Positions 22,886 through 34,849 of a DNA stretch of 64,000 nt are shown piece by piece. Location: NCBI GenBank assembly GCA_964059195.1, contig CAXKWD010000005.1, positions 40,005,825-40,069,824 on the forward strand, given 5' to 3'. The DNA comes from Ectobius pallidus (Eukaryota > Arthropoda > Insecta > Blattodea > Ectobiidae). Both the position numbers and the translations under genes were made by a program. Numbering within the stretch: the stretch's first letter is position 1; each line of letters opens with the position of its first letter. Below the pieces are notes generated by a model that saw only the letters and a program-made list of their open reading frames with translations, made no database searches and was not told the origin of the DNA.

Positions 22886-24072
22886 GTATAATGCCATAGT
22901 AGTATTCGATGGATATCTTAGTGACGTCGCTTTCAGAGCACCAAAGCAGCTGAAAGATATTGCTGGGCTTTGCTGCAATCGTCCAGAAAATTTATATTTT
23001 CGTTAACAATGGCCGTTACGTTGTCGCAAGGAAATTTTTTGTCCAATGACACGAACAAGAGAAACTTTATTTCAATGCTGATGACTGAAATGGCAGCAAA
23101 GGGCATCGAAGTTAAGCAGGCAATAGAAGATGCTGATTTCATTATAGTGAAAACTGCAATATATAAGGCTTCTGACTTCGATAGTGTTACTATCACAGGT
23201 GAAGACATCGATCTCTTAGTATTGCTGACTGCATTAGGCTCTTCTCAAAAGAACTTTTATTTCCAAAAGAGTGGGAGAGGTAATACCCCAGTGTTTTGTA
23301 TTCGCCAGCTTCGTGCAAATACAATACTCAGGATATTCTTTTCCTTCATGCAGCAAGCGGGTGTGACACTACATCAAACCCATTTGGACAAGGAAAGAAG
23401 AAAGTTTTCACTATGTATAAAAAAACCGTTCTCTGTCTGACATCGTTAGTGTTTTCAAAGCTAACGAAGCAACACCATGCCAAATTTCGGAAGCTGGGGA
23501 AAAGTTTCTTGTGGTACTGTACGGTGGTAACATGGACACAGATACTCTGGATGATCTTCGGTACCGAATATTTTCCAACTCCGTGTCAAAATCCAAATTC
23601 AACCTTGCCAGATTGCCCCCTACACGAGACTCTGCCCGGTACCATTCTTTTCGTACCTATCTGCAAGTGCAGACGTGGCTGGGCTACAAAAAGTTACCGT
23701 CAGTTTGGGGCTGGACTTTAACGAAACGAGGGCTGATCCCTATAACAACGACCATGGATGCAGCTCCAGAAAAGTTGCTGCACATGATACAATGCAAGTG
23801 CATGACAGGGTGTAGTACCAGGGCTTGCAGCTGCAAAAAAAAAAGCAGGACTCCGATGCTCAACCATCTGCAAGAATTGTGCAGGAAATGCTTGTGAGAT
23901 TTCGCCTGAAACCAACATCAACGAGGAAGACACAGACATTGAGTGCGACGAGGAGGATGGAGTCATCGATGAGAACATTGCTCAGGAGGAAGAGGGATCA
24001 CTGAGAGATGATGCCGACTTGCCATTGGGACCAAAGAGATCAAGGCTTTTATTAATTAATTTGAATGACTAA
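22886..24072 (+). pseudogene. Insect multicopy protein: acidic nuclease-like motif, HAxxGCDTT motif, Cys cluster
   Basis: Read with frame changes, the order is: AIVVFDGY and a Lys-rich helix; a shift near 22985; SQGNFLSND; IEDADFIIVKTAI; TITGEDIDLLVLLTA; a shift near 23330; LFLHAASGCDTTS; GQGKKK; a shift near 23500; LYGGN, LRYRIFSNS, LPPTRDSARYHSF, LQVQTWLG and WGW; then CKCMTGCSTRACSCKK. A shift in a poly-A run at 23836-23845 restores the remaining Cys pairs. An acidic tail and a basic PKRSR precede the stop at 24070-24072. I recognise this order from uncharacterised arthropod proteins. The paired acidic motifs (DADFIIV, GEDIDLLVLL) resemble PIN/FEN-type nuclease folds, an inference only. 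At least four frameshifts make this copy inactive, and its N-terminus is missing. Confidence 0.8.
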
Positions 24073-24730
24073 TTTGTAATAATTTACATATTTTGTACTT
24101 AATTAATATATCCACATGTCATTACATGTATTATACATTTTTATAAAATTCATTTTTATACATCGAGAATTGTGTTCTTTATTCTGAAAAGAACATCTCA
24201 TTAAGGGTGGGGTTTCTATTGTGTAGGTTATTGAACGTTATTCATATAGCAATATTGAAAGATGAAAGTTACTAGGGAAAATCCTGCATTTTTTGCAGTT
24301 TTTCAATATTTTGAAAGATAACTCGAAACTTCGAAGCTCCATATCTCGGTACGTATTCAACTTAAAAAACGTTTAAACATTAATTAATTTGAATGACTAA
24401 TTTGTAATAATTTACATATTTTGTACTTAATTAATATATCCACATGTCATTACATGTATTATACATTTTTATAAAATTCATTTTTATAAAATTCATTTTT
24501 ATACATCGAGAATTGTGTTCTTTATTCTGAAAAGAACATCTCATTAAGGGTGGGGTTTCTATTGTGTAGGTTATTGAACGTTATTCATATAGCAATATTG
24601 AAAGATGAAAGTTACTAGGGAAAATCCTGCATTTTTTGCAGTTTTTCAATATTTTGAAAAATAACTCGAAACTTCGAAGCTCCATATCTCGGTACGTATT
24701 CGACTTAAAAAACGTTTAAACAGTGCAAAT
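24048..24730. repeat. 328-bp tandem duplication in the right arm
   Basis: TTGAATGACTAATTTGTAAT starts at 24061 and again at 24389, and the two units stay parallel through the CTCATTAAGGGTGGGG and ACTCGAAACTTCGAAGC blocks. The second unit carries a further 14-bp duplication of TTCATTTTTATAAAA. Confidence 0.9.
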
Positions 24731-25540
24731 TGAAGCAAATTTATTGCACTTTAAGTTTTATAACAGAGTATTTTCAGATAAAACGCGTTGTTTAGTAGTT
24801 ATAAGGAAAACATTGAAAAACCCCAAAAATTTCGGGGTTTTTCGGCTGCCCTGAAGTTAGCACAAGGTTCTCGAATTGGAAAACTTGGATTCTACACCTT
24901 AGAATACCCATATACAACATACTAAAAAATCATTAACTTCGGACCTTTTTCCAGGCAAAAGTACCTGGTGACTGGACTATAATGAAATCCACGAAAATAA
25001 TGCACAATGTGATGCAGTCACATAACTTTCTCCATCCTAGACATGGATAATATCAGTTTCTCACTTCACATTTTGATGTAGAATAAGAGGTCGTATTGCG
25101 GGGACAGTGATCCAGTCAACGAGTGTATCCAGTCCAGCCTATCCATTGATAGGCCCTAAGCATGCACAAGGAGACTAAATAAGATGGAACATTTTTAGTC
25201 TTATGCGCGCAGTAAATTATTATGTCCCAGGTTTTCGGTAAGGAAAGTATGAAGGTGATATTGAATTTATTTTTTATTTCAACCTGGAAACGGTTGTATG
25301 GTAACATGCGAACGCGAAAAAAGATATTCGGTAAAGACAGTACAATTTTGTATTACCAGAATTTCAACCCCTATCAGGCATGGCGTGTAAAAGGAATGGG
25401 AATTCTAAGTCCTCTTATGAGCCATAAAATGCTATATCGAGCGTTTTCTCAGGGAATAGTCTGGAAATCGAAAATACTTTTTAATTTAATTTTGAATTAC
25501 AAAATACAAAACCCGGCCGACGACGGGCCTTTTAAGCTAG

Positions 25541-26225
25541 TACTCTGTAAAACATTATTTATTATAATAAAATGCACTTATAATATGGATTGCATTTCGG
25601 GACACCAATTAGGTGATGCACAGACCACTTTACCATCAGAATGTAAAGGAGCAAAATGAAGGATAAGAACATTCGAATATGCTCTCTATGAAAGCATACG
25701 CGTCTTCAATACTCGCACTGCTCTCTGCCTGATTGTGCTTTTCCGCAATTCTCCTCAAATTGCTCGAGTAATTCTCCGGCTAAGAGCTCAACTGTCCTCA
25801 ATCCCACATCCGCTGCTTCTCTTCTCTGTTAACTTCCTTTTGCCATGCCATACTCAAAGTAATCATCAAGTATGCTACAGTTTACTTCAGTGATATCGCC
25901 AACTTCATCGTCTTCATCATCATCTTCCTTTTTATCATCTCAAGGTTCGACACAGTTGCATTAACATTATCATTTATCATCATCATTTAATCACGATGTC
26001 ATAATCATTAATGTAGCACTAAGGATTGCCAGATCTCGGAAGAACGAATACGCCTGGAGAAACCTATAGCGTATGGACAATGACATGTGAAGTCTCTTAT
26101 CAAAGGAGTAGGTATAACTTATGTTTAAAAGGATGAATCTATTTTCAAGACGAATTTCACTAGCCTATATCATTTTTAAGTTCATTTTTGAATGTTAAGA
26201 TTTGTAATTTGGTAATTTAAATGTA
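25541..26225. other. Unannotated stretch
   Basis: No recognised gene. A short CATCATC-rich patch lies near 25915-25990. Confidence 0.5.
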
Positions 26226-26231
26226 AATTAA

Positions 26232-26233
26232 CA

Positions 26234-26285
<52 letters not shown>

Positions 26286-26291
26286 TATATA
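26232..26291. repeat. TA dinucleotide microsatellite
   Basis: About 25 TA units, interrupted once, end at the left edge of the inverted-repeat element. A similar TA run follows the right edge at 27549-27580, so the element seems to have inserted into a TA tract. Confidence 0.9.
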
Positions 26292-27548
26292 GGGGAGATT
26301 GCCCCAGTGCCGAACACTTAAGCATTTTTCCTGTTTTCTGGATAACCTGTTAATAAATTGAAATAAAACAAAAACCCAAGGATCAAGGGCAGTATTAGTG
26401 TTAATATACAACAATTAGAATGTCAACGTAACTTACCTTAGTGGATCTATTTTTTAGATTTATATATTGAATAAAACTATACCTTCCGAAAAACTGTTCC
26501 CAGTACCGGACATATTATTTTAAATACAGAAATAGAGGAAAAAATTTAGACGGAAGTAAATATTAAAAAATATCATATAACTACAGTATTCGCTCTTATT
26601 TTAAAATAGTTATTCTCTCTGTTTACAATGCATACACACAAAGAATGTTATATTTTTACTGCCACCAGAGCCAACATGAGCAAGCACAACAACACGCCTA
26701 TTCTTCTAAAAAGACGATACTAAATACCACATTCATTCTTCCTTGGCATTCTCGATCCTATCTCCAATTCCAAAGTGAAGTCTTCTTTTGGATAGGGTAC
26801 AATTTGAGATTGGTTTCTGTTTGGAACGGCCTCTTTACACAGGTTCACTAATCTTTTTCAGGAACTTATTTTTTCTTCATTTTCTTTTTAATTTATGTGG
26901 ATATTAACATTTCACTTAATTTCTCTCCTATTATCTCCTTTAGTTACGATTATCTCCTCTTCAAATAATTACTGACTACATTGGAAATCGGTAGAATACC
27001 ATTTTTGGAAGCTTTTAATCCTAAAAGTTGAAGGTGGACTGATATAACCGCATCGACTGGAAGAAGAACTTGAATTTGTGGTAGTGGGATATTTTTATGG
27101 TTTTGCCAACACGATAGTAGTTCTTGAAAGCAAATAATGATATTATTTTATTTTCCAAGACAATTCTTTTCTAGTACAATGATGCTGTCCGGTATTGGGA
27201 CCATGCGTGACCTTTGAAGAAGATGTCATTAATTATAACCTAACGGATTTTTTCTCGAAAAATAATATTATACTAATGTCTACAAATGTATAATTTTTAA
27301 CAACATATAACAAATTTCTTCAAATTACGTTTAGATGTTCAGCGATCACTGTAAATATTAACTGCAGAGCTAACTCAGCAGACGATTGCACTTAAAATTG
27401 TATATCTCCCCAGTGGTGAAAGGAAATCCAAAAATATTCTACCAAGTAGTCTCTATGGTATAGTTCTAGGACTGTATAAACGTAATCTTCTGCCATCTAT
27501 TTGGGAAATAGGTGAACTCGTACTGTCCGGTACTGGGGCAATTTCCCC
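26292..27548. mobile_element. 1.26-kb TIR element, TA target, no transposase
   Basis: The ends are GGGGAGATTGCCCCAGT at the left and the inverse ACTGGGGCAATTTCCCC at the right, flanked on both sides by TA. The match extends to a CCGRAC block, about 24 bp. The end-related word CCCAGTACCGGACA recurs inside near 26506 and, inverted, near 27185. No transposase was recognised, so it is a non-autonomous DNA element, perhaps Tc1/mariner-type given the TA target. Confidence 0.7.
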
Positions 27549-27580
27549 TAGTATATATATATAGTATATATATTATTTCT

Positions 27581-28200
27581 TTTAATTAACATTTATACTC
27601 TATATGGCAAAATAGTATTAAATAGCTATTACTCGGCAGTTTAATTTTATAGTAATTGGTTTTAATTTTTCGAAGTTTTCCTTTCCCTGACGAAATTATT
27701 GTGTGCAGTTACATTTGAAACCTTGGGCAAATTTAAATCGGCTTTTGATATCCTGTTTAAGTTCTGAACAGATGCAATTGTAGATTTATCAGCGTTTTCA
27801 TAAAAATATTGAATCCAAACGAGATTCTTTTACAATTCTGACATTTCTGCTTTACAATAGATTTAATTATGCACCACATTTTAGTTATATGTTTCAAAAT
27901 CGGAACTTTTAGCCAACGGTTTACCACCTGAATCGTGAGCGGAACAAAACTGATATCACACTATTAACCATGGTACAAAGCATCTCATCCATAAAGTACA
28001 AGTAGGCCTATAAAATTAAGTACAAAATAATACTCTGGTAACACGGTATTCAATTTCATTAGCTAATGCTATAAAAATACTCATTTGGTGTACAAAAATC
28101 TGACGCGTAGCCTATAAAAAATCGGTGCAATCATACCAATTAGGCTAATTAAAGAATTAAAAAGACATACGAAGTAAAATCAGACTGAGACAAACATTTT
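27581..28200. other. Unannotated stretch
   Basis: AT-rich sequence without recognised features. Confidence 0.5.
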
Positions 28201-28964
28201 GAGTCGTACAAATAAAACCAAGCAGTGGCTCAAAACTCACCAATTCCTAGCAGCTGCTTGGTTTGGTATAAATAAAACGCGGCTTCCTCAGCCTCCTGCC
28301 TAGCCGTTGCTCAACGACCTTGACAGCTTAGCCACTGCTTGGGATTTGGTATAAATAAAACTAAGCCACAGCTGTCTGTTGCTAGCAGCGGCTTGCTTTT
28401 TTCTAAGGTACCTCGTTCGCGGACTCAGCTTGCTCAAGAGAAGTTTTTAATCGTATTGGCGGGGTTCATGGGGGTGATTTTTTAACGAATATGAGTAATT
28501 TATAAGGATCGTATGGATTATGATGTGCACAGATGTAAAGAACCGGTTGTACAATAAAATTGTAAAACATGTGTAACTTAACTTTGTTATTTTTCTTTTT
28601 AATAATAATAATAATAATAATCACAAAATTAATACATAATTATAGGTCTAACACATTCTCATATTTTACTGATATCAATATGAACTAAAATATTTCAAAC
28701 GTGATCAATTCTTTTTTTGAACGACGTAACTAATTAGCGGTACTTACGAATATTGTTGCCGTGGATCGTAACTTGACATTCCCGCACGCAATCTGGTTGC
28801 TATGAAAACAAAAGAAATCCCCGTGCGGTAAAAATTTCAAAAAGCACAAGTGCCGTAAGTAAAATCATCATAATACAAGCCTTTATGGAAGACCGGAACC
28901 AAGGCGACTTTAACAGGACAAATATTCGGTCCCCATAACAACCAACATATGCGAATCACTTCTA

Positions 28965-30350
28965 TCTATATTAATAAAAGGAAGTGTCTGTCTGTCTGTC
29001 TGTCTGTCTGTCCGCGATGCCCAGCGAAATCTACTCAACGCAGAGATCTGAAATTTTATACATAGGCGGACTAAAGGGTCGGAATGTGCACCTCGAAGCC
29101 GGAATTTTAATTTTCGCTTTCGTTCGTGAGTTATGAGTGAAAAACTGGCAGAAAACGTGCATTTTTTTGCGTTTTAGAAGAATCAGTTTCAGTAATAAAT
29201 TTCAATATCAAATCACTTACAGATGGCTTTGGCTATTTTTGTCATCATACCTCATACCTTGGAAATAAAAGCAACGCGATCGCTTGATTTTGTTAGTCCA
29301 TCCTAGACGATCCATTTGTTTAGAGTGTCAAGGCCCACAGACATATGACATTTTCAACCTACACGGAAGAAGGATAATCAACCCTAAATATGGTCAAACA
29401 TTGTTCGATTTGAACGAAACTCACTATACAGGGGTTTTCTGGGCCAAGGAACTCGAATCTGAGGTCGCTTTTACCAGGGGACGCTACCTAATCGTGGAAT
29501 GCACTCCACGTGATTTAGGTGTTAATAATTATAATGATTTAACTATGCTCTTAATTTTTAGTTTTTAATTTTTCAAACAATTATTGCGGGGGAAGCCGCG
29601 GGCACATGCGGGCACATGCTGTTTGTCTGTCTGTCCACGATGCCCATCGAAATCTACTGAACGCAGAGATCTGAAATTTTAAAGATAGATGGACTGAAAG
29701 GTGGGCGAATGCACATCGAAGCCGAATTTGTAATTTTAGCTTTCGTTCGCGAGTTATGAGTGAAAAACTGGCAGAAAACGTGATTTTAGCGCTGTCGAAG
29801 CATCAGATTTCAGTAATACATTTCAATGTCAAATCAATTGCAGTTGGCTTTGGCTATTTTTGCCATACCATGGAAATAAAAGCATCGCGATCGCTTGAAT
29901 GTTGTAAGCCCACGCTGGTCGATTCATTTGTTTAGAATGTCAAGGCCCGTAGACATATGAAATTTTCAACCTACACGGAAGAGGGATAATCAACATAGAC
30001 CTAAATATGGTTAAACATCGTTCGATTTGGACGAAACTCACTATACAGGGATTTTCTGGGCCAAGGAACTCGAATCTGAGATCGCTCTTACCAGGCGACG
30101 CTATCTAATCGTAGTATGTAATTCACGTGATTTAGGTGTTAATAAATATAATGATTTAACTATTATGCTCTTAATTTTTAGTTTTTAATTTTTGAAATAA
30201 TTATCGCGGGGGAAACCGCGGGCGCCTTTACCAGGCGACGCTATCTAATCGTGATATGTAGTCCACAATAAATATAATGATTTAACTATTAGGGTTATGC
30301 TTTTAATTTTTTAAATAATTATCGCGGGCGAAGCCGCGGGCACATGCTAG
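28965..30350 (+). mobile_element. Head-to-tail Helitron array, family A
   Basis: It starts with TCTATATTAATAAAAGG after A and ends with CTAG at 30347-30350 before T, preceded by a GCGGGCGAAGCCGCGGG hairpin. Inside, the GGGGGAAGCCGCGGGCACATG end occurs near 29590, then a second body copy follows (CTGTCTGTCCACGATGCCC at about 29623), then a second hairpin near 30207 and a short third 3' piece. The body has a CTGT run at 28987-29012. The open frame 29284-29568 lies in the repeated body and is not supported as a gene. Confidence 0.78.
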
Positions 30351-30864
30351 TTCTAAAATATAACATCCATCTTCAATAGTGTATGTACATAATATTTTCA
30401 GCTAATATCTCAATTAATATAAATTAATATAAATATTCATCGTGCAAAAAAACAGTATGCAAGCGCCTCGTTTTTTCAAACTCTTTCCTCGATCCGTATG
30501 CACAGCTTACGGCAATTGTATCGCAATATACTAAAACGCTATTTCAAATTGTAATACTGTAAACTAAATACGTTAACTTCAAATCTATTATATAGCAAGC
30601 AGATTCAAAACGAACGTATTTTATAAATTAATTAATTATGGGAACTAATGAAATATTAATAAAAGAACTACATATATTAATGTGGGACACTGTTAAGAAT
30701 GAAATGTGTTTATTAGTAAAAATGTTAACTTTTGTTGATTAGAAATAAGTATAATTGTATCTGTCTACTGTTCTAGTTAAATGCTTAATATATTAATTTA
30801 CAAGCCTAAACATAATTTTAGTGCCCTAAAATCAAGGTTTGCTAATAAAACATAAATACTAGAG

Positions 30865-30935
30865 AATATTGTAGGAGAAAAATTCCTCTGACACTGGGAC
30901 TTGAACCCAGGACTTTTGTATACTAGGCCTCACTC
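30865..30935 (-). mobile_element. tRNA-like SINE head fragment
   Basis: On the minus strand, GTCCTGGGTTCAAGTCCCAG contains a perfect B-box-type GGTTCAAGTCC with flanking T-stem pairs, followed by a T-rich TTTTTCTCC. The A-box half does not fold as a full tRNA, so a SINE or tRNA-derived fragment is favoured over a tRNA gene. Confidence 0.45.
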
Positions 30936-31553
30936 TCTTGTCTCTTTTCTTCCTCCCAAAATAGTTTGTCTTTCTTTAAATTCAGTACTTATATTTCTAA
31001 TTTTTCCTTTTCTTCTCGGGTTCTCTCCCAATTTTTTTAAGACTATCGGCTTATTCGCAGTGAGTCTCAGGTCGAATTTTGCTTTATCCTGCTCTTCAAA
31101 TTACTAATACTTCTTAAAATCTGGTTTTCAGTTAACACTACGTAACATTCTCGTTCTAGCTGACTTTTGAAAACAGTTACTGCTAGAGATTTTTTTCTTT
31201 TTGCACTCTGGCAGTTGAGCTTTATTCAGTACTCGTTTGTGCATTTTCACAATTTGCACGATCTGCTTTTGAAATACACTTTTTCTTCAACCATTCTGAT
31301 ACATTATACTAAACTTTAAATTTTAATTCGCTGCACAGACAGTCAAATGGCATGTTTGTTTACTCAGCTGCTAGCCTATGTGTCGTGCGATATGGGATGC
31401 AGGTGTCCAAGCACTTGCTACCAGTTGCCTGAGCCGCGGCTTGGCAGGGAGGGGAAGTTTTTATTTATACGAAACAGGCAGCGGGTGCTACATTCTCAAC
31501 CTTCTCATAAGCAACGGCTTGGTAGCAGTGGCTTCGTTTTATTTATACGACTC

Positions 31554-33570
31554 ATTATCTTCTCTACCCCAAGCATGGATTTTGCGTTTTTTACGCTTCA
31601 CATTTCAGCAGTTGGCGGTTCTGTCCGGTAGGCTAGGCAACGTAGAAATAGACATAGAATGGGAGTATGAAAATGTGTGATAGAGCTTATAACCAACTTT
31701 CCTACAATTTTCTAAGTAAACATTCTTTAAATAAAAATAAAAGTCCTAGGTCTGCACATACTTAGGTTAATTCAATCAAACTCCTTACCGTCCTCCCCCT
31801 AGAAAGGTCGCATCGTTGAGTTGTAAAAAATATTTTGTAATGATGAAATATCCAAAGTTCCTATTTTCTGAATATTTTGATATCTAATTAGTTCACGAAT
31901 CAATGACCAAATGAATCCTGAAATTTCAACCAATGACAATTGTCTTTCATCATGCTAATATCGTTTTAGTTTTACCAGTTTCATTTTATCATACCTATAC
32001 GCACTTCGCTTTTATATAGCTTGTTTTCCATGACGAGAAGTGTTGATAATAACGCCACGCAGCTTAACCATCGCTAAAAAATCGACCGTCCCCCCATCGG
32101 ATCTCCCATTCTCAATTTCAGTTGTACACAAATAACTGGTATTTTATTCATTTTTGTGGTTTTAATTATTATTCATTACGTGCTTAGTTCTATAATTATT
32201 CCATAAGTAGGAAAGTCACAATAAATATAACTTCAGGTCCGAATGCTTTTGGACTGATTGTGAATTTGTCAATAAAATCTGGATATCTCGTTACATTACC
32301 TATGATAAAATATAAATAAAAATAATAACAAAAGTAATATTAATAACTATTAGAAAGAAAAATAGTAACGACGATAGCTATAATAATAGTATAATAACTC
32401 ATCTGCACAAACAGGAACTAAATAGTAGGTCTATAGGATTGCTTAATTATTTCGTTGGTGTATAATAAGACTAATTAATTTAAGGAACGAAAGAATTCAG
32501 ATCTACTTAGTTAATTTTTGGGAGAACATAAAATTTTAATTACGTTTCCAGGGATATTACGCACATTACTTTGCACGAAGAGAATTGAGAATAACTAGGT
32601 TAAAATGTATAACAACTGTTATATACTGCATGTAAAATGAAGATTCTAGATTGTAAGCAGTGTAATATTTTAAGTTTAATCTGGAGTAATTTCATTGTAC
32701 AACGACTATGAGAAGTAATGAAAAATACCAGAGGAATCTCTCTTCAGTACAGTCGCTTAGGAATGCTCCTACAATGTTTTCTATTTCTGTCGCTTTATGA
32801 AGAGAAGATCTGGAGAGGCTAGCCATTCATATATTTCCGCGATATAAAACCCAACTGTTGCAGCATTTATATAGGAGTTTCAAAGTTTCCACTTGTCTAC
32901 AGACGAAATTATTAATTTAGCAGCAAGTTAATTCGGAAATGAGCATATATTAAGAATTCGAAATTAATTAGTATTCCTACAGCGTGGGATAAAACTCGTA
33001 GAGTTTTGCCTCAAATAAATTCGGATAATTCAGACGACTTAGGCCTATATTTTTACATTTATTCCTTCTTCAACAGCAGGCTTCCAGAAGCAGAGTACCA
33101 GTTACAAAGTAATAATCAATCACAGCATAAGGAGAATAAAAATATATTGACAATTTTAATTATTAGCAATTTGTGTTAGCTAAAATTTAGCTAGATTCAT
33201 ATTGTTGGTATGATTATTTTAACAATTATTTTCCAGTAAGAAGTGCGTCTATTCAGCTAAGTATAAACAAAAATATGACACGAATGGTTTTGCATTTTGT
33301 TGGCATAAAATTCAATGTAGATGACCAACTTTCGCACTTTCCTCCTTCTTGACAAACGCCAGAAAGAACAGGAAAAGTATACTATAGCTGGTTCAGCGGT
33401 TTTGCGACTGTTTCTTCGTATGGTTACGCGGTCTGTCGGTTGTCTGCAAACGATCGTACGATGCTGCCAACACCATTATTCGTCCGCCATACCGACAATG
33501 CAGCTCACTGTTACACTGCACTGTTATATTCACTGCGGCTTGTATTACAATGGGACGTATTATGTTAAAA
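31554..33570. other. AT-rich stretch with no recognised feature
   Basis: About 2 kb with no gene or known repeat recognised. The open frames nearby at 33321-33608 and 33393-33644 lack familiar motifs. Confidence 0.45.
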
Positions 33571-33945
33571 CTAGCAGGTCCCCGCGAAATCAAAAGCAAA
33601 ATAATTAAAACATATTTATTAATACATGCATGCGAAACATTCATAGGCCTAAACTAAATATCAATAATTATTCATGAAACACCTAAAAAATTTGGCTTTG
33701 AAGTGCATTCCACGATTATTGAGCGCAGCATGGGAAAAACGACCTCAGATTCGAGTTTCCAGAGAACACCTGCATAGTGAGTTCCGTCCAAATGGATCAA
33801 TGTTTGACCATTTAGGTCTAGATTCTTTATCACTCTTGCGTCTATGTTCAAAATTTCAGATGTTCGCGTGTCTTGACATTATAGACAAATGAATGGCTAG
33901 GGTGGGCTTACAAAATTTAAGCTATCGCGATGCTTTCATTTCCAA
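33571..33945 (-). mobile_element. Helitron family A, 5'-truncated copy
   Basis: The minus strand ends in CTAG at 33571-33574. The body matches 1040-1300 (GTCCAAATxGATxAATGTTTG, GGTGGGCTTACAAAATT). The terminal hairpin is eroded to GGTCCCCGCG. The 5' portion is missing where family-B sequence begins. Confidence 0.65.
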
Positions 33946-34849
33946 GGTATGTCAGAAGGTTTGTATGAAAGAAAATTTTTGGAAAATCCACGGGAAAAGT
34001 CGGAAAAGTGAAATGAGGCACAGTTAGAGAATTCTGCTGTCAATTGTTTATATAACAAAATAAAAGTGTGACAAAAGAAGTGACATAGGTAGAGAGTTTT
34101 GTTTACATAACAAAAAAAAAAAGTGCGAGTCTTGCAACCAAGACATTAAAATGTGTAAAATGAAATAGAAGTGTTATATTATGAATATTGTGTTAACGGT
34201 GGTGTATTGAGAAGATTATTTTGGTGTCTTGGGAAAATGCCGCCAATAAGGTGTCGAAATATCGGTCGGCGTACGCGCAACGCAAGATAAATACATGATC
34301 GTCCAGTCAATGAGACCGATGAAGAGCGTAGACAGCGTTTGGAGGAAAATCGAATAAGAATTTCTCAAGCGCGATCAATTATGACTCCGGAACAACGGAT
34401 ACAGTCGAGTTCGACTCGCTCAGTTGGAGATAACGTAGACAATAATTTGGAACGTAGACAAAACAGACGGCCAAATGTAACAATTCGACAAGAACGTTTG
34501 GAGTTCAGATACGATCCATCAATCGATTACGCCGCGGATGTAACGGTGGATTTCGGAACCATGAGCACCGTTTGTCAACATTGCAATGCTTTGAGGTTTC
34601 GACATGAACCGCCAGGATTATGTTGTGCAAGCGGGAAGGTCAAATTACCACAATTGACACTGCCACCAGAGCCACTAGCATCATTGCTTTCTGGCCAAGA
34701 ACCTCAATCGAAGCATTTTTTGCAGAATATACAAAAATACAACTGTTGCTTCCAAATGACATCCTTTGGAGCGAATATAACTGAAGAACAAGGCTTTAGC
34801 CCAACTTTTAAGGTAAATTCATTTTTGACTGCAACACACATCACATCTA
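33946..34849 (+). mobile_element. Helitron family B, remnant of a protein-coding copy
   Basis: The leader (TGTATGAAAGAAAATTTTTGG, AAGTCGGAAAA, TTCTGCTGTCAATTGTTTA) matches 36195-36290 of the non-autonomous copy. It runs into the replication-protein fragment. This links the family-B repeats to an autonomous Helitron. Confidence 0.7.
34237..34826 (+). pseudogene. Helitron replication protein, N-terminal fragment
   Basis: From an ATG at 34237, the frame (MPPIRCRNIGRRTR) meets one TAA at codon 18 and then stays open. It passes through EERRQRLEEN and repeated Arg-rich segments to the zinc-binding CQHCNALRF and LCCASGKVKLP, then LLSGQEP, SKHFLQNIQKYN and CCFQMTSFGA. This order is what I recognise from the N-terminal region of insect Helitron Rep/helicase proteins. 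It ends at PTFK with AAG/GTAAAT, which could be a splice donor, before another Helitron begins at 34850. The HUH nuclease and helicase domains are absent. Confidence 0.82.

Larger units (their letters stand above)
22051..24980 (+). mobile_element. Long-TIR DNA element with a nuclease-like gene
   Basis: The left end ATAGTCCAGTCACCAGG is the exact inverse of the right end at 24964-24980. The match continues, with divergence, for about 680 bp inward, so each arm includes untranslated sequence and even the 3' end of the gene (22615-22735 versus 23965-24060). A 328-bp tandem duplication enlarges the right arm. The single gene, 22886-24072, is broken. A target duplication could not be fixed. No DDE transposase motif was seen. 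It sits within a family-B Helitron. Confidence 0.78.
21415..25540 (+). mobile_element. Helitron-type repeat, family B (copy 2), split by a nested element
   Basis: Its left part (21415-21512) matches 36305-36400, with ATAGGGCTTTGGA and the ATCGATATAATTA block. Its right part (24981-25540) resumes with AATCCACGAAAATAA and ends with a GC hairpin and CTTTTAAGCTAG at 25540 followed by T. The intervening 3.5 kb is a later insertion with long inverted repeats. Only the 3' half of family B is present. The open frame 25222-25659 is non-coding repeat. Confidence 0.75.
28201..31553. mobile_element. TIR / foldback-like element with reiterated subterminal motif
   Basis: The left end GAGTCGTACAAATAAAAC is the near inverse of the right end at 31536-31553. 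A motif TATAAATAAAACxAAGCC recurs in the left arm (near 28268 and 28350) and, inverted, in the right arm (near 31460 and 31535), each beside AAGC..GGCTTG-type words. The arms are about 240 bp. A Helitron array (28965-30350) and a SINE fragment lie inside. No transposase was recognised. Confidence 0.55.

Noticed and set aside
22933..23978. Minus-strand frames 22933-23208, 23411-23602 and 23718-23978
   Set aside because: They are antisense shadows of the broken nuclease-like gene read on the plus strand.
25222..25659. 145-codon open frame
   Set aside because: It lies in the family-B Helitron body; the equivalent frames in other copies are broken and unlike one another.
29284..29568. 94-codon open frame in the Helitron array
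   Set aside because: The corresponding region in the second unit (about 29900-30180) has stops, and there is no Helitron Rep motif.
30865..30935. A functional tRNA gene on the minus strand
   Set aside because: The T arm is perfect but no matching D arm and acceptor stem were found.
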